Source: Burkholderia paludis (lineage in GTDB: Bacteria; Pseudomonadota; Gammaproteobacteria; Burkholderiales; Burkholderiaceae). Taken from it: a DNA stretch of 64,000 nucleotides. A program made the translations under genes and the position numbers. A model generated the notes under the pieces. That model was not told where the DNA came from and searched no databases. It worked only from the letters and a program-made list of their open reading frames with translations. The stretch's first letter is position 1, and every line of letters begins with the position of its first letter. Shown in pieces: positions 53,946 to 63,198 of this stretch. The stretch is from positions 1-64,000 of the forward strand of contig NZ_JPGL01000043.1 of NCBI RefSeq assembly GCF_000732615.1, read 5' to 3'.

Positions 53946-54677
53946 TTAGTACTTGGTTCCGAGGTGTAAAGCTACCACGCCACCTGACAAATTGTAATAT
54001 TTGACGGCGTCGAGGCCCGCTTGTTCCATCATCGTCTTCAGCGTGTCCTGATCGGGGTGCATCCGGATAGATTCAGCAAGATACCGGTAACTTTCAGCAT
54101 CTTTCGCGAACTTGTCGCCAAGCCACGGTAATACTTTGAAAGAATACAGATCGTACGCTTTTTTCAGCGGATCCCAGACTTTCGAGAATTCCAGCACCAT
54201 CACGCGGCCGCCGGGCTTCGTCACGCGGCGCATTTCGGCCAGCGCGGCATCCTTGTGCGTCATGTTGCGCAGCCCGAACGCAACCGTGACGATGTCGAAG
54301 TAGTTGTCCGGAAAGGGAATTTTCTCGGCGTCGCACAGCAGCGACGGCGTCACGATCCCCTTGTCGATCAGCCGGTCGCGGCCGACGCGCAGCATCGATT
54401 CGTTGATGTCCGTGTGCCAGACCTCGCCCGTCGGCCCGGCCGCCTTCGCGAACGACCGGGTCAGGTCGCCGGTGCCGGCCGCGATGTCGAGCACCTTGAA
54501 GCCGGGGCGCACGTTCGCCTGCGCGATCGTGAACGCCTTCCACGCGCGGTGCATGCCCGCCGACATCAGGTCGTTCATCAGATCGTAGTTGCTCGCGACC
54601 GAATGGAACACCCCCGCCACTTTCTTCGCTTTTTCGTTTTCCTCGACGCTTTCGAAGCCGAAGTGGGTTTTGCTCAT
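53946..54677 (-). CDS. ubiE: Ubiquinone/menaquinone methyltransferase UbiE
   Basis: 243 residues. C-methyltransferase of ubiquinone synthesis. N-terminal THFGFESVEENEKAKKVAGVFHSVA, SAM motif VLDIAAGTGDLTRSFAK and GLRNMTHKDAALAEMRRV are standard. Start ATG at 54677. It is read 41 nt before the Tim44-like gene. Confidence 0.96.
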   Translation of the reverse strand: MSKTHFGFESVEENEKAKKVAGVFHSVASNYDLMNDLMSAGMHRAWKAFTIAQANVRPGFKVLDIAAGTGDLTRSFAKAAGPTGEVWHTDINESMLRVGRDRLIDKGIVTPSLLCDAEKIPFPDNYFDIVTVAFGLRNMTHKDAALAEMRRVTKPGGRVMVLEFSKVWDPLKKAYDLYSFKVLPWLGDKFAKDAESYRYLAESIRMHPDQDTLKTMMEQAGLDAVKYYNLSGGVVALHLGTKY

Positions 54678-54729
54678 CGCGTTGATCCTCAGTAAATGGC
54701 AAGACGGCGCCGAACGGGCGCCGTCGATT

Positions 54730-55143
54730 TCAGTGGCAGTGGCCGTGCGACGCACTCGCCGCCGGCATCGGGGCGTCACGCTCGACGCCCGCCGCCTTCA
54801 ATTTGTCGAAATAGTCGCGCCACAGCGCGTCCTGCTGCGTCGCCAGCTCGAACAGCAGGTCCCACGAATAGATGCCGGTCGAATGACCGTCGGAAAACGT
54901 TGGCTGCAGCGCGTAGTTGCCCACGCCCTCGAGCGCGGTGATCGTCACCTCGCGCTTGCCCGTCTGCAGCGTCTCCTGGTCGGGCCCGTGGCCGCGCACC
55001 TCGGCCGACGGCGAATAGACGCGCATCAGCTCGAACGGAATCCGGTAGCTGTCGCCGTTCGGGTACTGCAATTCGAGCACGCGCGACACCGCGTGCACGA
55101 CGACGCCGGACGGAATCGGCGTCGTGGAAGTCAAACCGCTCAT
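54730..55143 (-). CDS. DUF971 (gamma-butyrobetaine hydroxylase-like N-terminal) protein
   Basis: 137 residues. The LELQYPNGDSYRIPFELMRVYSPSAEVRGHG core matches DUF971; the short His-rich tail HGHCH may bind metal. It overlaps the upstream HIT gene by 4 nt (ATGA) and precedes ubiE, so it is probably coexpressed with the ubi cluster. Related proteins have been linked to Fe-S cluster handling; the role here is unknown. Confidence 0.85.
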   Translation of the reverse strand: MSGLTSTTPIPSGVVVHAVSRVLELQYPNGDSYRIPFELMRVYSPSAEVRGHGPDQETLQTGKREVTITALEGVGNYALQPTFSDGHSTGIYSWDLLFELATQQDALWRDYFDKLKAAGVERDAPMPAASASHGHCH

Positions 55144-55583
55144 GGCTGCCTCGAATCGGTCAGGCGTTGAATTTCCTCGCGCACCGCATTGTGCAGCAGC
55201 GAGGCCTGCGCGGCGCGCGAGCGCAGCAGCGCCTCGGACACGCTGCGCTGGCGGGGCGCCCACACGGGCTGCGGAAAATGGGCGTCGTTCGAGAAGCGCG
55301 GAATCACGTGCCAGTGCACATGCGGCACCATGTTGCCGAGGCTCGCGAGATTCACCTTGTTCGGCTGCATCACGCGGCGCACGGCCCGCTCGACCGCATA
55401 CACCACGCGCATCAGGTGTTCCCGCTCAGGCTCGCCGAGATCGGAGAATTCGGCCACGTGCGCGCCCCAGATCACCCGGCAGAAGCCAGGGTACTCGTGC
55501 TCGCCCGTCGCCAGGACGACACGCAGCGCGTCGTCCTGCCAGAGCACCTCGCCGCCGTCTTCACGGCAAAACACGCATTCCAT
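55140..55583 (-). CDS. HIT-family nucleotide hydrolase
   Basis: 147 residues. The histidine triad is H88-V-H90-W-H92 (PHVHWHVIPRF), with CVFC near the N-terminus that may bind zinc. Likely hydrolyses nucleotide-phosphoramidates or dinucleoside phosphates. The ATG at 55583 has GGGAG upstream; four codons earlier another ATG (55595) lacks a ribosome-binding site. Confidence 0.87.
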   Translation of the reverse strand: MECVFCREDGGEVLWQDDALRVVLATGEHEYPGFCRVIWGAHVAEFSDLGEPEREHLMRVVYAVERAVRRVMQPNKVNLASLGNMVPHVHWHVIPRFSNDAHFPQPVWAPRQRSVSEALLRSRAAQASLLHNAVREEIQRLTDSRQP

Positions 55584-55668
55584 CGTCGCTCCCATGTGGA
55601 CGGGCGCCGGCGCGATTGCGCCGGCGCCCGCTCATCCCCAGCCCGGTCGGGCGGTCGTCATGCCCGCA

Positions 55669-58600
55669 TTAGACCAGCACGCGCTCGATCCCGCCATGGT
55701 TCGCACGTGCGACATAGTCGGCCATCCAGTTCTCGCCGAGCACCTGGCGCGCGATCTCGACCACGATGTAGTCGGCCTCGAGGTTCGCGTCCTCGCCGTA
55801 GCGCGACAGGCCCTGCAGGCACGACGGGCAGCTCGTCAGGATCTTCACGTCCGGGCCGTTCGCGGCCGCGGCAACCGGCGCCGGCGCGTTGCCGGCCACG
55901 ACCGGGATGCTGCGCAGCTTCGCGGCCCCCTTGCGGATCTCCTCTTCCTTGCGGAAGCGAACCTGCGTCGATATGTCCGGGCGCGTGACCGCGAGCGTGC
56001 CCGATTCGCCGCAGCAGCGCTCGTTCTTCTCGATCTTGTAGCCGTCCTTCTCCGCGCCCATCAGCTCGTTGACGAGCTTGACCGGGTCGATCGTCTTGAT
56101 CGGCGTGTGGCACGGGTCGTGATACATGTAGCGCGTGCCCGTCACGCCATCGAGCTTCATCCCTTTCTCGAGCAGGAACTCGTGGATGTCGATGATCCGG
56201 CAGCCCGGGAAGATCTTGTCGAATTCATAGCCGGCGAGCTGGTCGTAGCAGGTACCGCACGACACGACCACCGTCTTGATGTCGAGGTAGTTCAGCGTGT
56301 TCGCGACCCGGTGGAACAGCACGCGGTTGTCGGTGACGATCTTCTCGGCCTTGTCGTACTGGCCCGAGCCGCGCTGCGGATAACCGCAGCACAGGTAGCC
56401 CGGCGGCAACACGGTCTGCACGCCGGCTTCCCACAGCATCGCCTGCGTCGCGAGGCCGACCTGCGAGAACAGGCGCTCGGAGCCGCAGCCCGGGAAGTAG
56501 AACACCGCCTCCGAATCGACGGTCGTCGATTTCGGGTTGCGGATGATCGGCACGATCTTGTTGTCCTCGATGTCGAGCAGCGCGCGCGCCGTCTTCTTCG
56601 GCAGGTTGCCCGGCATCTTCTTGTTGACGAAGTGGATCACCTGCTCGACCACGGGCGGCTTGCCGACCGTCGCCGGCGGGTGCTGCGTCTGCTTCGTCAC
56701 GACCTTCTTCAGCATGTCGTTCGCGAAGCGCTGCACCTTGTAGCCGACGCCCATCATCGCGCCGCGCGCGAGGTTGATCGTCTGCGGGTTGGTCGCGTTC
56801 AGGAAGAACATGCCCGCCGCATTGCCGGCGTTGAACTTCTTCTTGCCCATCTTGCGCAACAGGTTGCGCATGTTCATCGTGACGTCGCCGAAGTCGATCT
56901 TCACCGGGCACGGCGTCGCGCACTTGTGGCACACCGTGCAGTGGTCGGCCACGTCGTTGAACTCGTCCCAGTGCTTGATCGACACGCCGCGGCGCGTCTG
57001 CTCCTCGTACAGGAACGCCTCGACCAGCAGCGAGGTCGCGAGGATCTTGTTGCGCGGGCTGTACAGCAGGTTCGCGCGCGGCACGTGGGTCGCGCACACC
57101 GGTTTGCACTTGCCGCAGCGCAGGCAGTCCTTCACCGAATCGGCGATCGCGCCGATGTCGGACTGCTTCATGATCAGCGATTCGTAGCCCATCAGGCCGA
57201 AGCTGGGCGTGTACGCGTTGCGAAGATCCGCGCCGTCGAGCAGCTTGCCCTTGTTGAAGCGGCCGTTCGGGTCGACACGGCGCTTGTACGCGCGGAATTC
57301 GGCGATCTCGTCGTCGGTCAGGAACTCGAGCTTCGTGATGCCGATGCCGTGCTCGCCGGAAATCACGCCGTCGAGCGAGCGCGCGAGCGTCATGATGCGC
57401 GCCACCGCCGCGTGCGCGTCCTGCAGCATCTCGTAGTTGTCGGAGTTGACCGGCAGGTTGGTGTGGACGTTGCCGTCGCCCGCGTGCATGTGCAGCGCGA
57501 CGAACACGCGGCCGCGCAGCACGCGCTTGTGGATTGCCTGCGCCTCGTCGAGGATCTGCTTGAACGCGCCGCCGTTGAAGATCGCGCGCAGCTCCGCGCG
57601 GATCTCCTGCTTCCACGAGATGCGGACCGTGCGGTCCTGCGCGATGTGGAACACGGTCGCGCCCGGCTGCTCGTCGGCGCGGTCGGCGAATTTCTCGGCG
57701 AGCGCCTCGTAGCCGAGCTGGACGAGGTAGTGCTGCGCCTCGCGCAGCGGCTGGTCGAGCCGGTCGCGCACGAATTCCCAGCGCGCGCGCACGCGCTTGA
57801 GCAATTCCAGCGCCTGCTGCACGCGATCCTCGAGCAGCTCGGCGCTCGGGATCTCGTTCGCGTCGTCGGTCTTGCCGAGCGGCAGGTTGCCGCCGCGGAA
57901 GAACGCTTCGAGCGCGTCGACGAGCTGCAGCTTGTTCTTCAGCGACAGCTCGATGTTGATCCGCTCGATGCCGTCGGTGTACTCGCCCATCCGGTTCAGC
58001 GGGATGACGACGTCCTCGTTGATCTTGAACGCGTTCGTGTGCTTCGCGATCGCGGCCGTGCGGCTGCGATCGAGCCAGAAGCGCTTGCGCGCCTCCGCGC
58101 TGACCGCGACGAAGCCTTCGCCGCTCTTGCCGTTCGCCATCCGGATCACTTCGGAGGTGGCCTGCGCCACCGCGTCGGCATCGTCGCCGACGATGTCGCC
58201 GATCAGCACCATCTTCGGGAACGCGTTGCGCTTGCTCTTGGTCGCGTAGCCGACCGCGCGCAGGTAGCGCTCGTCGAGGTGCTCGAGGCCCGCGAGGATC
58301 GCGCCGCCCTGCTTCGACGTTTCGAACAGGTAATCCTTGATCTCGACGATGCTCGGGATCGCCTCGCGCGCCTGGCCGAAGAACTCGAGGCAGACGGTGC
58401 GCGTGTGCGCGGGCATCTTGTGCAGCACCCAGCGCGCGGACGTGATCAGCCCGTCGCAGCCTTCCTTCTGCACGCCCGGCAGGCCGGCGAGGAACTTGTC
58501 GGTCACGTCCTTGCCGAGCCCTTCCTTGCGGAACCGGCGGCCTTCGATCTCGAGCATCTCGGTGCGCAGCAGCTTCTCGCCCGGCGCGCACGCGCCGTCG

Positions 58601-59694
58601 AACCACTTCAGCTCGAAACGCGCGACCGCGATGTCGTGGATCTTGCCCTGATTGTGCTCGTGGCGCGTGACTTCGAGCCAGTTGCCGTCCGGATCGACCA
58701 TCCGCCACCAGGCCAGGTTGTCCAGCGCGGTGCCCCACAGCACGGCCTTCTTGCCGCCCGCGTTCATCGCGACGTTGCCGCCGATGCACGACGCGTCGAG
58801 CGAGGTCGGATCGACCGCGAACACGTAGCCGGCCGCTTCGGCCGCCTCGGTCACGCGGCGCGTGACGACGCCCGCGCCGGAGAAGATCGTCGGCACCTTG
58901 TGCGCGACGCCGGGCAGCTCGGTCAGCTCGACCGCGCCGAGCTGTTCGAGCTTCTCGGTATTGATCACCGCGGAAAACGGCGTCAGCGGCACCGCGCCGC
59001 CCGTGTAGCCGGTACCGCCGCCACGCGGGATCACGGTCAGGCCGAGTTCGAAGCAGGCCTTGATCAGCGCCGCGATCTCGGCTTCGGTATCGGGCGTCAG
59101 CACGACGAAAGGATATTCGACGCGCCAGTCGGTTGCGTCGGTCACGTGCGACACGCGCGACAGCCCGTCGAAGCGGATGTTGTCCTTCTGCGTGCAGCGG
59201 CCGAGCGCCTTGGTCGCGCGGCGGCGCAGGTCGGCCATCTTCTCGAATTCGTCGGCGAAATCGTCGACCGCGCGCTGCGCGGCGGTTTCGAGCATCTCGA
59301 CGCGCAGCGCGCGCTCGCGACCCGCGTCGTCCCGATGTTCGGACAGATCGGTGTTGCGGCGCTTGCCGATCTCGGTCAGGCGGTGATTCAGCGCCTCGAT
59401 CAGCAGCGCGCGGCGCTTCGGGTTGTCGAGCAGGTCGTCCTGCAGGTACGGATTGCGGCGCACGACCCAGATGTCGCCGAGCACTTCATACAGCATCCGT
59501 GCCGAGCGTCCCGTACGGCGCTCGGCGCGCAATTCGTCGAGCACCGACCACGCCTCCGCGCCGAGCAGGCGGATCACGATCTCGCGATCGGAAAAGGACG
59601 TGTAGTTGTAGGGAATCTCGCGCAAGCGGGGCGCGGGGTCGGCGGCGACGGCGGCGGCCGCGCCATGCGGATCGAAAACTTGTGGTGCGTTCAT
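55669..59694 (-). CDS. 1341-residue FAD/Fe-S dehydrogenase (D-lactate dehydrogenase-like fusion)
   Basis: Single polypeptide with an N-terminal DUF3683-like region (1-150), a FAD_binding_4 domain (about 190-340; GLTVIPRGGGTGYTGGAVPL), a FAD-oxidase C-terminal domain (ALHMHAGDGNVH, ISGEHGIGITKLE), a ferredoxin-type pair (CLRCGKCKPVC and CTVCHKCATPCPVK) and two GlcF-like CCG modules (YLCCGYPQRGSG, CCGESGTLA with YHDPCHTP). It thus fuses GlcD-like and GlcF-like subunits. It likely oxidises D-lactate or a related 2-hydroxyacid and passes electrons to the quinone pool; the exact substrate is inferred. Confidence 0.92.
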   Translation of the reverse strand: MNAPQVFDPHGAAAAVAADPAPRLREIPYNYTSFSDREIVIRLLGAEAWSVLDELRAERRTGRSARMLYEVLGDIWVVRRNPYLQDDLLDNPKRRALLIEALNHRLTEIGKRRNTDLSEHRDDAGRERALRVEMLETAAQRAVDDFADEFEKMADLRRRATKALGRCTQKDNIRFDGLSRVSHVTDATDWRVEYPFVVLTPDTEAEIAALIKACFELGLTVIPRGGGTGYTGGAVPLTPFSAVINTEKLEQLGAVELTELPGVAHKVPTIFSGAGVVTRRVTEAAEAAGYVFAVDPTSLDASCIGGNVAMNAGGKKAVLWGTALDNLAWWRMVDPDGNWLEVTRHEHNQGKIHDIAVARFELKWFDGACAPGEKLLRTEMLEIEGRRFRKEGLGKDVTDKFLAGLPGVQKEGCDGLITSARWVLHKMPAHTRTVCLEFFGQAREAIPSIVEIKDYLFETSKQGGAILAGLEHLDERYLRAVGYATKSKRNAFPKMVLIGDIVGDDADAVAQATSEVIRMANGKSGEGFVAVSAEARKRFWLDRSRTAAIAKHTNAFKINEDVVIPLNRMGEYTDGIERINIELSLKNKLQLVDALEAFFRGGNLPLGKTDDANEIPSAELLEDRVQQALELLKRVRARWEFVRDRLDQPLREAQHYLVQLGYEALAEKFADRADEQPGATVFHIAQDRTVRISWKQEIRAELRAIFNGGAFKQILDEAQAIHKRVLRGRVFVALHMHAGDGNVHTNLPVNSDNYEMLQDAHAAVARIMTLARSLDGVISGEHGIGITKLEFLTDDEIAEFRAYKRRVDPNGRFNKGKLLDGADLRNAYTPSFGLMGYESLIMKQSDIGAIADSVKDCLRCGKCKPVCATHVPRANLLYSPRNKILATSLLVEAFLYEEQTRRGVSIKHWDEFNDVADHCTVCHKCATPCPVKIDFGDVTMNMRNLLRKMGKKKFNAGNAAGMFFLNATNPQTINLARGAMMGVGYKVQRFANDMLKKVVTKQTQHPPATVGKPPVVEQVIHFVNKKMPGNLPKKTARALLDIEDNKIVPIIRNPKSTTVDSEAVFYFPGCGSERLFSQVGLATQAMLWEAGVQTVLPPGYLCCGYPQRGSGQYDKAEKIVTDNRVLFHRVANTLNYLDIKTVVVSCGTCYDQLAGYEFDKIFPGCRIIDIHEFLLEKGMKLDGVTGTRYMYHDPCHTPIKTIDPVKLVNELMGAEKDGYKIEKNERCCGESGTLAVTRPDISTQVRFRKEEEIRKGAAKLRSIPVVAGNAPAPVAAAANGPDVKILTSCPSCLQGLSRYGEDANLEADYIVVEIARQVLGENWMADYVARANHGGIERVLV

Positions 59695-60269
59695 GTTCGG
59701 ACGACTCGGAAGGCCGATACACCGTGCACGGGCGTCGGCAAGCGCGTGGGCGCAATCTTGGGGAAATCTGTTCTGTTACCAGGCGCTCGGCTGTCCTTCT
59801 TGGGGCCGGAGCGGGCGACTCGCCCCTCCTGGCCGGCGACAGGGCCTGGCGGCACTCGGAACCATCAGCACGATCGCGCGCGGCGCGCATGCCGTTCCGC
59901 CGCGGGGGTGGCTGCGCGCGGCGTCGGCTTCAACTGGGCGATCCGAGGGTGCCTCTGCATCTTCCGATCCTTGATTCAAAACGGAATTCTAACCCATGAT
60001 CGGGCCATGCGTGGCACGTCGGACAGGTCGTGGGGCTATCGCCGCGAGCCGCGCCAGGCCTGGTTCGGCGCGGTTTCGTACGGCCATTCGCCGGCCGGCC
60101 GGTCGGTAACCGCGCGGTTAAACCGGTAAAAAAGGGCCGCCCGGCGGGCCGGCGCCCCGCTCGCGCGGCCCCGCGGCCGCGCGAGCGGGCATGCCGGTTG
60201 CGTGCGGACGGACCCTTGGCGCTATCATTGATCCTTTACCGTCTGCTTCCGCACTGCACGCGAGCGCCC
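59695..60269. other. 575-bp intergenic region upstream of ilvA
   Basis: No convincing gene. It holds an AT-richer patch (59965-59997, TTGATTCAAAACGGAATTCT) and a 14-bp perfect palindrome TAACCGC-GCGGTTA (60107-60120) inside a looser dyad CCGGT...AACCGG (60099-60126), followed by an A-run. The two divergent promoters of the large dehydrogenase and ilvA presumably lie here. Confidence 0.5.
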
Positions 60270-61793
60270 ATGGCATCCCACGATTACCTGAAGAAAATCC
60301 TTACCGCGCGCGTCTACGACGTCGCGATCGAGACGGAACTCGAACCCGCCCGCAACCTGTCGGCCCGGCTGCGCAATGCCGTGTACCTGAAGCGCGAGGA
60401 CAACCAGCCGGTGTTCTCGTTCAAGCTGCGCGGCGCGTACAACAAGATGGCGCACATTCCGGCCGACGCGCTCGCGCGCGGCGTGATCACGGCGTCGGCC
60501 GGCAACCACGCGCAAGGAGTTGCGTTCTCGGCGGCCCGGATGGGCGTCAAGGCCGTGATCGTCGTGCCGGTCACGACGCCGCAGGTGAAGGTCGATGCGG
60601 TGCGCGCGCACGGCGGCCCGAGCGTCGAGGTGATCCAGGCGGGCGAATCGTACAGCGACGCGTACGCGCACGCGGTCAAGGTGCAGGAATCGCGCGGCCT
60701 CACGTTCGTCCACCCGTTCGACGATCCGTACGTGATCGCCGGCCAGGGCACGATCGCCATGGAGATCCTGCGCCAGCACCAGGGCCCGATCCACGCGATC
60801 TTCGTGCCGATCGGCGGCGGCGGGCTCGCGTCCGGCGTGGCCGCATACGTGAAGGCGGTACGGCCGGAGATCAAGGTGATCGGCGTGCAGGCCGAGGATT
60901 CGTGCGCGATGGCGCAATCGCTGGAAGCCGGCAAGCGCGTCGAACTGAGCGAAGTCGGCCTGTTCGCGGACGGCACCGCCGTGAAGCTGGTCGGCGAGGA
61001 AACCTTCCGGCTCTGCAGCGAGTACCTCGACGGCGTCGTGACGGTCAACACCGACGCCCTGTGCGCGGCGATCAAGGACGTCTTCCAGGACACGCGCAGC
61101 GTGCTCGAGCCGTCCGGCGCGCTTGCGGTCGCGGGCGCGAAGCTCTACGCGGAACGCGACGGGATCGAAAACCAGACGCTCGTCGCGGTCACGTCCGGCG
61201 CGAACATGAACTTCGACCGGATGCGCTTCGTCGCCGAACGCGCGGAAGTGGGCGAGGCGCGCGAAGCCGTGTTCGCCGTCACGATCCCCGAGGAGCGCGG
61301 CAGCTTCAAGCGCTTCTGCTCGCTCGTCGGCGATCGCAACGTCACCGAGTTCAACTACCGGATCGCCGATGCGCAGGCCGCGCACATCTTCGTCGGCGTG
61401 CAGATCCGCCGCCGCGGCGAATCGGCCGAGATCGCCGCGAACTTCGAGTCGCACGGTTTCAGGACCGCCGACCTGACGCACGACGAGCTGTCGAAGGAAC
61501 ACATCCGCTACATGGTCGGCGGCCACTCGCCGCTCGCGCACGACGAGCGCCTGTTCCGCTTCGAATTCCCGGAACGGCCGGGCGCGCTGATGAAGTTCCT
61601 GTCGTCGATGGCGCCGGACTGGAACATCAGCCTGTTCCACTACCGCAACCAGGGCGCGGACTACAGCTCGATCCTCGTCGGGCTGCAGGTGCCGCAGGCC
61701 GATCGCGCCGAATTCGAACGCTTCCTCGCGGCACTCGGCTATCCGTATGTCGAGGAAAGCGCCAACCCGGCTTACCGCCTCTTCCTGTCGTAA
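60270..61793 (+). CDS. ilvA: Threonine ammonia-lyase, biosynthetic
   Basis: 507 residues. PLP lysine is K52 in VFSFKLRGAYNKM, with the glycine-rich phosphate loop PIGGGGLASG. Two C-terminal ACT-like regulatory domains (from about 325; VTIPEERGSFKRFCSLVG and FEFPERPGALMKFLSSM) fit isoleucine-feedback-controlled IlvA. The start MASHDYLKK at 60270 is the conserved N-terminus. It is 10 nt upstream of queF. Confidence 0.96.
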   Translation: MASHDYLKKILTARVYDVAIETELEPARNLSARLRNAVYLKREDNQPVFSFKLRGAYNKMAHIPADALARGVITASAGNHAQGVAFSAARMGVKAVIVVPVTTPQVKVDAVRAHGGPSVEVIQAGESYSDAYAHAVKVQESRGLTFVHPFDDPYVIAGQGTIAMEILRQHQGPIHAIFVPIGGGGLASGVAAYVKAVRPEIKVIGVQAEDSCAMAQSLEAGKRVELSEVGLFADGTAVKLVGEETFRLCSEYLDGVVTVNTDALCAAIKDVFQDTRSVLEPSGALAVAGAKLYAERDGIENQTLVAVTSGANMNFDRMRFVAERAEVGEAREAVFAVTIPEERGSFKRFCSLVGDRNVTEFNYRIADAQAAHIFVGVQIRRRGESAEIAANFESHGFRTADLTHDELSKEHIRYMVGGHSPLAHDERLFRFEFPERPGALMKFLSSMAPDWNISLFHYRNQGADYSSILVGLQVPQADRAEFERFLAALGYPYVEESANPAYRLFLS

Positions 61794-61803
61794 AGGCGTA
61801 CGC

Positions 61804-62628
61804 ATGAATCCCGAACACTCCCCGCTCGGCAAGGCCACCGTCTACGCCGCGCAATACGACGCATCGCTGCTGTTCCCGATCCCGCGCGCCGGCGCGCGCG
61901 ACCAGCTCGGCATCGCGGCGGCGCTGCCGTTCTTCGGCACCGACATCTGGAACGCCTACGAGCTGTCGTGGCTCAACGCGCGCGGCAAGCCGCAGATCGC
62001 GGTGGCGACCTTCTACGTGCCGGCCGAATCGCCGAACATCGTCGAATCGAAGTCGTTCAAGCTGTATCTCGGCTCGTTCGCGCAGACGAAGTTCGACTCG
62101 ATCGACGCGGTGCGCGACACGCTGAAGCGCGACGTGTCGGCCGCGTGCGGCGCGACCGTGTCCGTGCAGCTCGTGTCGCCGCACGATTTCGGCAAGCTGG
62201 AGATGGACGAGCTCGACGGGCTGTCGCTCGACCGGCTCGACCTCGACACCGACGTGTACGAACCCGATCCGTCGCTGCTGTCGGCGGCCGAGGACGAAGC
62301 GCCGGTCGAGGAGACGCTCGTGTCCGACCTGCTGCGCTCGAACTGCCCGGTCACCGGCCAGCCCGACTGGGGCAGTGTGCAGATCCATTATGTCGGGCCG
62401 CAGATCGATCATGCCGGCCTGCTGCGCTACATCATCTCGTTCCGCAACCACACGGGCTTTCACGAGCAGTGCGTCGAGCGGATCTTCCTCGACATCCTGC
62501 ATGCGTGCAAACCGGTGAAGCTCGCGGTGTATGCGCGCTACACGCGCCGCGGCGGGCTCGACATCAACCCGTTCCGCACCAACTACAACCAGCCGATGCC
62601 CGACAACGCGCGCAACGCGCGGCAGTGA
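61804..62628 (+). CDS. queF: NADPH-dependent 7-cyano-7-deazaguanine reductase
   Basis: 274 residues, the long type of QueF with two T-fold halves. Catalytic Cys is C181 (SNCPVTGQPDW) with D188, and FHEQCVERIFLDI holds the substrate Glu. It reduces preQ0 to preQ1 in queuosine biosynthesis. Translated just after ilvA. Its last codons are followed by hairpins and a drop in GC content. Confidence 0.95.
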   Translation: MNPEHSPLGKATVYAAQYDASLLFPIPRAGARDQLGIAAALPFFGTDIWNAYELSWLNARGKPQIAVATFYVPAESPNIVESKSFKLYLGSFAQTKFDSIDAVRDTLKRDVSAACGATVSVQLVSPHDFGKLEMDELDGLSLDRLDLDTDVYEPDPSLLSAAEDEAPVEETLVSDLLRSNCPVTGQPDWGSVQIHYVGPQIDHAGLLRYIISFRNHTGFHEQCVERIFLDILHACKPVKLAVYARYTRRGGLDINPFRTNYNQPMPDNARNARQ

Positions 62629-62635
62629 CGGCGAT

Positions 62636-62680
62636 GGGTGGCCGCTGCCGTTCGCCATTGGCAACGCGCGGCCGCCACCC
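62636..62680. terminator. Possible hairpin after queF
   Basis: Arms GGGTGGC (62636-62642) and GCCACCC (62674-62680) flank a GC-rich loop, shortly after the queF stop. No T-tract. A second repeat GGCGGG / CCCGCC (62708-62713, 62724-62729) lies beyond it on the side of the minus-strand genes. Confidence 0.4.
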
Positions 62681-62760
62681 CGGACAGGACAGTAAACGAA
62701 TGATTCGGGCGGGTATTTTGCGGCCCGCCAACACCGCATGCTTACGGAAGAAGCGTCTTT

Positions 62761-63198
62761 CTAATTCGGCGCGAACACATCGGCTCGGCACTTCGGACAG
62801 TACAGGTAGATAGTTCGACCATCGGGCATCGAAATGAAGCCGCGTCTTGCTTGGTCTATCTGCCATTTCGCCGTGCCGCCCTCCGCGAGACGCGCCTTGC
62901 CTTCGGCATAGCAATTCGCTGCGTCGAGATCATGGCCGTATGTCCGTTCCGTTACGCGGCTCGCACGCTTGAAAAATGCGCTGACATCGACCCGCCTGAG
63001 AACGAACGTACGACACATGTCTGCCGTTTCGTCCCCGCTGATGTCAGCCGACCACGCACCGTTCGTCACGATTTCGACTGACTCTGGCCCGACAACGGGT
63101 ACTGCCCCGCCGGGCGCCCCCCTATCGGACAGTCTGCCCGCAACCGCACTGTGGCTGAGGAACAGCGCCGAAATTAGAACTGCAATCCGAATCACCAT
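62761..63198 (-). CDS. Small secreted four-cysteine protein, candidate immunity protein
   Basis: 145 residues. A clear signal peptide (MVIRIAVLISALFLSHSAVA, cleavage after A20) sends it to the periplasm. The mature part has four Cys (62, 96, 134, 137); the last two form CPKC near the end, so a disulphide or metal site is likely. Its start overlaps the upstream amidase stop by 7 nt with GAGGG before the ATG, so it is translated with the amidase. I do not recognise the family. Periplasmic location next to a wall amidase suggests immunity to it. The alternative is an unrelated secreted protein. Local GC is well below the window average. Confidence 0.72.
   Translation of the reverse strand: MVIRIAVLISALFLSHSAVAGRLSDRGAPGGAVPVVGPESVEIVTNGAWSADISGDETADMCRTFVLRRVDVSAFFKRASRVTERTYGHDLDAANCYAEGKARLAEGGTAKWQIDQARRGFISMPDGRTIYLYCPKCRADVFAPN

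Noticed and set aside
59965..59997. Possible promoter TTGATT with TAACCC in the ilvA upstream region
   Set aside because: The -35-like hexamer is present but the -10 is poor and the distance to either gene is about 270 bp; not called as a promoter.
55189..60129. 1646-residue plus-strand open frame opposite HIT and the large dehydrogenase
   Set aside because: Antisense shadow of the 1341-residue gene; composition is Arg/His/Ala-rich and no motif is visible.
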